Shown here: positions 60,194 to 64,000 of the stretch, piece after piece
How the letters are laid out: each line of letters begins with the position of its first letter
How positions within the stretch are numbered: position 1 is the stretch's first letter
Assembly: GCF_025264685.1 (NCBI RefSeq)
Contig: NZ_CP073721.1
Location: 4,083,001-4,147,000 of the forward strand
Origin: Dactylosporangium roseum
Lineage (GTDB): Bacteria > Actinomycetota > Actinomycetes > Mycobacteriales > Micromonosporaceae
Reading direction: 5' to 3'
DNA: 64,000 nt
Program-made: the position numbers and the translations under genes
The notes under the pieces: model-generated
Database searches by the model: none
The model's input: the letters and a program-made list of their open reading frames with translations, nothing else
What the model was told of the DNA's origin: nothing

Positions 60194-62128
60194 ATGGCCG
60201 ATATGCGTGCGGGTCCGCTGTCGCGGTTGGTGCGGCCGACGCCCCCGCGTTTGATGTGGGGGATCGCGTTCGCGGTCTGCATGATCGCGGTGGAGACCCT
60301 GGTGGTGTATCCGCTCAGGGAGATCAGCACCGAGGCCGCGCTGAGCATGATCTACCTGATCGGCGTCCTCGTGGTCTCGATGGTGTGGGGACTGTGGCTG
60401 GGCGTTGCGGCGGCAGTGGCGAGCGCCCTCGCATACGTGATCTTCCACGTCCATCCCGTCGGGAGCATCATTGTCAGGGACACGCGGGAGTGGGCCGCGC
60501 TCGTGGTCTTCCTGGCCGTCGCGGTGCTGAGCAGCGCCTTGGCGGACCTGTCCCGGCTGCGGGCGGTCGAGGCCCAGGAGTCCGACCTCACCGCCGAGAT
60601 GGCTCGCCTGCTACTGAACACCGACGATGTCGCCCTGGTGCTGCCCGCGGTCGCGCACCGCGTCGCGCGTGCGCTCGGCCTGCCGTCCGCGGCGATCGAG
60701 CTGGCCGCCGCCCCCGAAGACGGGCGGCACTGGGCGTTTCCACTGCGTGACCGCGGCACCTGCTTCGGCATCCTGCGGGTGCCGAGCAACGTGCCCGAGC
60801 GGACGGTACGGCGGCTGCGGGCGCAGGTCGCGCCGTCACTGGCGTCACTGCTACGCGCCGGACACGAGCGCGCCGCCGTGCTGGCCACGCTGGAAGCAAG
60901 CCGGGAGCGTCAGCGTCAGCTTGCCACCGAGCAAGCCGCGTTGGGCCGGGTGGCGACGCTCGTGGCGCACGGTGCGAGTCCGTCCGAGGTCTTCGACGCG
61001 ATCAGGACGGAGCTGCACGTGTTGCTCGGTGAACACATCACGTGGCTGCTCCGCTTCGAACGTGACGGCACGGCCAGTGTCGTCTCGACCAGTCTGCCGG
61101 GGCTGCGGCCGGACCAGATGCGCTGGCCGGTCGAGGGCGACAGTGTTCTGGCGCGGGTCTGGGCCGGCGGCCGGCCCGCCCGGGTCGACAGCTTCGAAGA
61201 CCTCACCGGCCCCGGCGCCGCGCTGGCACGTGAATTGGGCATCCGGTCCGTGGTCGGAGTGCCGGTCGTCGTCGACGGGCGGCTGTGGGGCATGGCTGCC
61301 GTCGCGTCGGCCCGGCCCGATCCCCTGCCGGCCGATACCGAAGCACGCGTCGTGGACTTCGTGGACCTGGCCGCCATCGCCATCGCCAACGCCGACAGCC
61401 GGGCCGAGCTCGCGGCTTCCCGCGCCCGGCTCGTCGCCGCCACGGATCAGACCCGCAAGCGGATCGAGCGCGACCTGCATGACGGCGCGCTGCAACAGTT
61501 CATCGCCGTCGGGCTGCGGTTGGGAGCCGTGCAGGCCGCCCTGCCACCCGAGCTGGTCCAGGCCAAGGCCGAACTGTCGGGCACGTTGCACAGCCTGAAC
61601 AGCGCCGTGGACAACCTGCGGGAAATCTCCCGGGGCCTCCATCCGGCCCCGCTCGCCATGGGCGGCCTGGTGCCCGCGTTCAAGGCGCTCGCCCGCAGAT
61701 CGGTGGTGCCCGTCGAGCTCGACCTCGACGTCGGCCGGCGCATGCCGCCCGTGGTCGAAGTGGCCGCCTACTACGTCGTCTCCGAGGCGTTGACGAACGC
61801 GGCCAGACATGCCCACGCCTCGGTTGTGCGCGTTCAGGCGGGGACGCGAGGTGGCGCCTTGTGCCTGTCGATCCACGACGACGGTATCGGAGGTGCCGAC
61901 CCAGGCCGCGGGACCGGGCTCACCGGCCTGAACGACAGGGTGGACGCGCTCGGCGGGCGCGTCACCGTCACGAGTCCTCATGGTGGCGGCACGCTCCTGT
62001 CGGTCACGATTCCCATCCCACCCGCCGAATCGGGCACCACCGAGCTGGCGACGACGGAGGCCGGGGGCAGCGGGGCCACGGACCCGCGCGGCACTCCCGC
62101 TGGCGGTCGCGGCCGCTCGCGGCGATGA
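60194..62128 (+). CDS. sensor histidine kinase (DUF4118, GAF, HisKA_3)
   Basis: The protein has 644 residues. Four helices of the KdpD-like DUF4118 type (residues 22-120, with VIFHVHPVGSIIV) are followed by a divergent GAF-like segment and a clear GAF domain (ALGRVATLVAHGASPSEVFD to AIAIANADSRAEL). The NarL-type kinase core has phospho-His in RKRIERDLHDGALQQFIAV, then SEALTNAARHAHAS and GRGTGLTGLNDRVDALGG. The layout resembles DosS-like kinases, though no heme ligand can be assigned. No regulator gene is adjacent. Confidence 0.92.
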   Translation: MADMRAGPLSRLVRPTPPRLMWGIAFAVCMIAVETLVVYPLREISTEAALSMIYLIGVLVVSMVWGLWLGVAAAVASALAYVIFHVHPVGSIIVRDTREWAALVVFLAVAVLSSALADLSRLRAVEAQESDLTAEMARLLLNTDDVALVLPAVAHRVARALGLPSAAIELAAAPEDGRHWAFPLRDRGTCFGILRVPSNVPERTVRRLRAQVAPSLASLLRAGHERAAVLATLEASRERQRQLATEQAALGRVATLVAHGASPSEVFDAIRTELHVLLGEHITWLLRFERDGTASVVSTSLPGLRPDQMRWPVEGDSVLARVWAGGRPARVDSFEDLTGPGAALARELGIRSVVGVPVVVDGRLWGMAAVASARPDPLPADTEARVVDFVDLAAIAIANADSRAELAASRARLVAATDQTRKRIERDLHDGALQQFIAVGLRLGAVQAALPPELVQAKAELSGTLHSLNSAVDNLREISRGLHPAPLAMGGLVPAFKALARRSVVPVELDLDVGRRMPPVVEVAAYYVVSEALTNAARHAHASVVRVQAGTRGGALCLSIHDDGIGGADPGRGTGLTGLNDRVDALGGRVTVTSPHGGGTLLSVTIPIPPAESGTTELATTEAGGSGATDPRGTPAGGRGRSRR

Positions 62129-62171
62129 CCTCCGCGAGCGGCGCCGAAATCCGGCGCAGCGTCGGCCCGGA

Positions 62172-62214
62172 GGCCGGGGCCGTGGACGTCTCGCCGACGG
62201 CCACGGCCCCGGCC
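62172..62214. terminator. bidirectional terminator hairpin
   Basis: GGCCGGGGCCGTGG and CCACGGCCCCGGCC form a perfect 14-bp stem between the converging kinase and amidase genes, 43 bases after the kinase stop. Confidence 0.7.
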
Positions 62215-62275
62215 GTGCCCTCGTTCCGGTCCGCCTGGCCGGCACCACACGCGTGCCGGCGGAGCCACGCGTCGG

Positions 62276-62938
62276 TCAGCCGCCGAGCCGGGCGGCGACG
62301 GCGCTGCGCAGCTCCGGCAGGCGGTCGTGCAGCAGTCCGGGGCACTGGGTGTTGTTGAAGTCCCTGTGCCCGTAGATCTCCTTGGGCGGGATGCCGTACT
62401 GCTGGCAGGTGAACGCGCAGAACCACACGAGGCTGTCCCAGAGCGCCTGCGGCGGCTGCACGTCGAGATAGGTGCCGTCGTTCTCGATGCCGATGGCCTG
62501 GCTGTTCTGCCCGACGCAGTGCGCGCCCTGGACCATGGTCTGTCCGTGCAGCAGCGCGTAGAGACTGCCGTGCCGCCCCTCGGTCAGGTGGCCGCCGCGG
62601 CTGTTGGTGAAGTGCTGGCCGGAGTCGAGCCAGCCGTTGGTGTCCATGTGTAGGTTCTGGATGTCCCGGGAGTTCCGGTAGGCGTACGCCAGGCTGTGGT
62701 CGGTGGAGTTGGGAAACGCCGTGTGGTGGACGATGATCTTGTTGGGCCGGCTCTGCACGACGCTCACGTCGGACGTGGGTGGCCGGGCGGCCCAGGTCGC
62801 GCAGTTGGCGATCACCGGCTGGTCGACCCGGGTCGTGGCGGCCCAGGCCTCGCGACTGCCGACGAACGGGGTCAGCGCGGTGGCGCCGAGCAGGACCGCG
62901 CCGCGGAGCACGGCCCGCCGTGGGACGGGGACTGGCAT
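62276..62938 (-). CDS. secreted N-acetylmuramoyl-L-alanine amidase (PGRP/Amidase_2)
   Basis: The protein has 220 residues. The signal peptide has a twin-arginine look (PRRAVLRGAVLLGATALTPFV) with cleavage near AWA-ATT. Zinc ligands: His in NKIIVHHTAFPNS, His/Cys in YGHRDFNNTQCPG; SQAIGIENDGTY is the family's central strand. It cleaves the muramic acid-stem peptide bond. It lies next to a lysozyme gene in the same direction, 68 bases upstream. Confidence 0.93.
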   Translation of the reverse strand: MPVPVPRRAVLRGAVLLGATALTPFVGSREAWAATTRVDQPVIANCATWAARPPTSDVSVVQSRPNKIIVHHTAFPNSTDHSLAYAYRNSRDIQNLHMDTNGWLDSGQHFTNSRGGHLTEGRHGSLYALLHGQTMVQGAHCVGQNSQAIGIENDGTYLDVQPPQALWDSLVWFCAFTCQQYGIPPKEIYGHRDFNNTQCPGLLHDRLPELRSAVAARLGG

Positions 62939-63005
62939 CGGTGCCTCCTAGTGGGGGTGGGCGCCACCGGTGGCGGGCCCGGGCGGGGCCCGCCACCGGA
63001 GCGGG

Positions 63006-63752
63006 TCAGCAGGGTCCGTTGCAGGCGAGCGCCTTGAGCCGGTCCAGGGAGCCGTTCCAGACGTTCTGGTCGCCCGGGAACGTGCCCGACGAGGCCCACT
63101 GCCAGAAGGAGTACGTCGGCCAGCCGGCCGGCAGCGTGCCGACGCTGCTGGAGTAGCGCGCGATCCAGAGCGGGTTGTTGGCGGCGAACTGCGAGGTGTT
63201 GCCGGTGCAGGTGGACCACCAGTCGGTGGTGGTGTAGATGGTCGCCCACCGTCCGGTACGGGCGTGGTACTGGTTGACGAACGAGGCGATCCAGCTACGC
63301 ATCGAGGCCTGGCTCAGCCCGTAGCAGGTCGCGCCGTACGGGTTGTACTCGATGTCGAGCGCGCCGGGCAGGGTCTTGCCGTCCTTGGACCAGCCACCGC
63401 CGTGGTCGACGAAGTAGTTGGCCTGCACGGCACCGGTGGACCGGTTCGGCAGCGCGAAGTGGTACGCGCCGCGGATCATGCCGACGTTGTAGGAGCCGTT
63501 GTACTGCTGGGCGAAGTACGGGTTGGTGTACCCGGTGCCCTCGGTGGCCTTCACGTACGCGAACCGGGCGCCGTTGCTCCAGGCGGCCGACCAGTTGACG
63601 TTGCCCTGGTGGCTGGAGACGTCCATGCCGGGCAGGCCGGCCGGCGCAGCGCCGGCCGGTGTCGCGCCGAGGACGGCCGCGGCGGCGACGGTGGCGGTGG
63701 CGAAGAGCGCGGCGATGGCCGCGCGCAACGCCGATCGCAGGGGACGGTTCAT
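63006..63752 (-). CDS. secreted GH25 lysozyme
   Basis: The protein has 248 residues. The signal peptide ends near PAGA-APA. The GH25 (Chalaropsis-type) domain shows GMDVSSHQGNVNWSAAW, FAYVKATEGTGYTNPYF, PGALDIEYNPYG (the catalytic Asp/Glu strand) and TIYTTTDWW; it ends with SFWQWASSGTFPG and a Cys-containing tail. It hydrolyses muramic acid-glucosamine bonds. GGGAGGAACG precedes the ATG at 63752. Confidence 0.94.
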   Translation of the reverse strand: MNRPLRSALRAAIAALFATATVAAAAVLGATPAGAAPAGLPGMDVSSHQGNVNWSAAWSNGARFAYVKATEGTGYTNPYFAQQYNGSYNVGMIRGAYHFALPNRSTGAVQANYFVDHGGGWSKDGKTLPGALDIEYNPYGATCYGLSQASMRSWIASFVNQYHARTGRWATIYTTTDWWSTCTGNTSQFAANNPLWIARYSSSVGTLPAGWPTYSFWQWASSGTFPGDQNVWNGSLDRLKALACNGPC

Positions 63753-64000
63753 CGTTCCTCCCTGGGGGCTGCCGCGTGGTGTGACGCGGCTGGCGAAAAG
63801 AACCGTCAATATTAGGTCACACGTTGGAGATAAACTTCAATAGATGGATAGAAGTTTTTCGTTCAACGCCCCCGCTGGCGGTGCGTCGTCGACGCGGCCG
63901 TCAAGGGGTCCACCGCGGACCGCAGCGGGTCCAGGGGTTGTCGGCGGCGTCGACCGGCAGGGCGCCGCGCGCCGCACACGGTCTTGTCCTCGCCGCCGAC
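63753..64000. promoter_or_regulatory. AT-rich promoter region of the lysozyme gene
   Basis: This is the most AT-rich stretch of the window (about 63797-63860). It holds an inverted repeat AAACTTC-N12-GAAGTTT (63832-63857), a candidate operator 80 bases before the start. Beyond it no gene can be supported before the window ends. Confidence 0.4.

Overview
The window is about 72% GC by impression, densely packed, and uses many GTG and TTG starts with ATGA or GTGA stop/start overlaps. Proteins of clearly actinobacterial type (DUF2631, SCO5389-like, PucR, F420-type luciferase-like, HisKA_3 kinases, a gas vesicle pair) place it on an actinobacterial chromosome. The GH25 lysozyme, PGRP-type amidase and large two-component repertoire would suit a filamentous, Micromonosporaceae-like organism, but the genus is not proven by the sequence.

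Positions 1-30300 read as a low-oxygen, dormancy and energy-conservation island. It holds three tandem universal stress proteins, two Acg-type nitroreductases, the end of a hydrolase, a complete V/A-type ATPase (H-I-K-F-E-A-B-D on the minus strand, with subunit C on the opposite strand), and hypFCDE followed by a group 3b-like [NiFe] hydrogenase operon with its own protease. A TatB-like protein, a methyltransferase, an SCO5389-like/CooC-like pair, a Tat-exported BPL_N protein and a Rip3-like site-2 protease with CBS domains complete it. Several of these families belong to the mycobacterial DosR regulon. A palindrome of the form GGGNC-N4-GNCCC lies in three of the promoters, and a one-mismatch version lies before the hydrogenase operon.

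Positions 30900-46300 carry envelope and signalling genes: a D-Ala-D-Ala carboxypeptidase, a CPBP protease, a membrane-anchored SGNH hydrolase, then REC-HDOD, a stand-alone REC, an exported Trp-rich protein, a MASE/GAF/PAS kinase, REC fused to a degenerate HD-GYP-like domain, a multi-PAS kinase, a convergent NarL-type kinase and an NlpC/P60 hydrolase. A small frameshifted fragment resembling class II fumarase sits in the gap at 45233-45335.

Positions 46400-58400 are accessory: a luciferase-like oxidoreductase, a PucR regulator coupled to an ABC-2 exporter, DUF2631, a decayed manganese module (internally deleted NRAMP transporter and N-terminally truncated Mn catalase), DUF488, a minimal gas vesicle set (small protein, SRPBCC, GvpA, GvpG), PAP2, BrkB, a DMT-like transporter and a VOC protein. 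A 1542-bp IS4-type element with 19-bp terminal repeats and an 8-bp target duplication follows. It lies exactly at the junction of a hairpin repeat and a second dispersed repeat, both of which recur elsewhere in the window. The last part (60194-64000) holds a DUF4118/GAF/HisKA_3 kinase, an amidase and a GH25 lysozyme.
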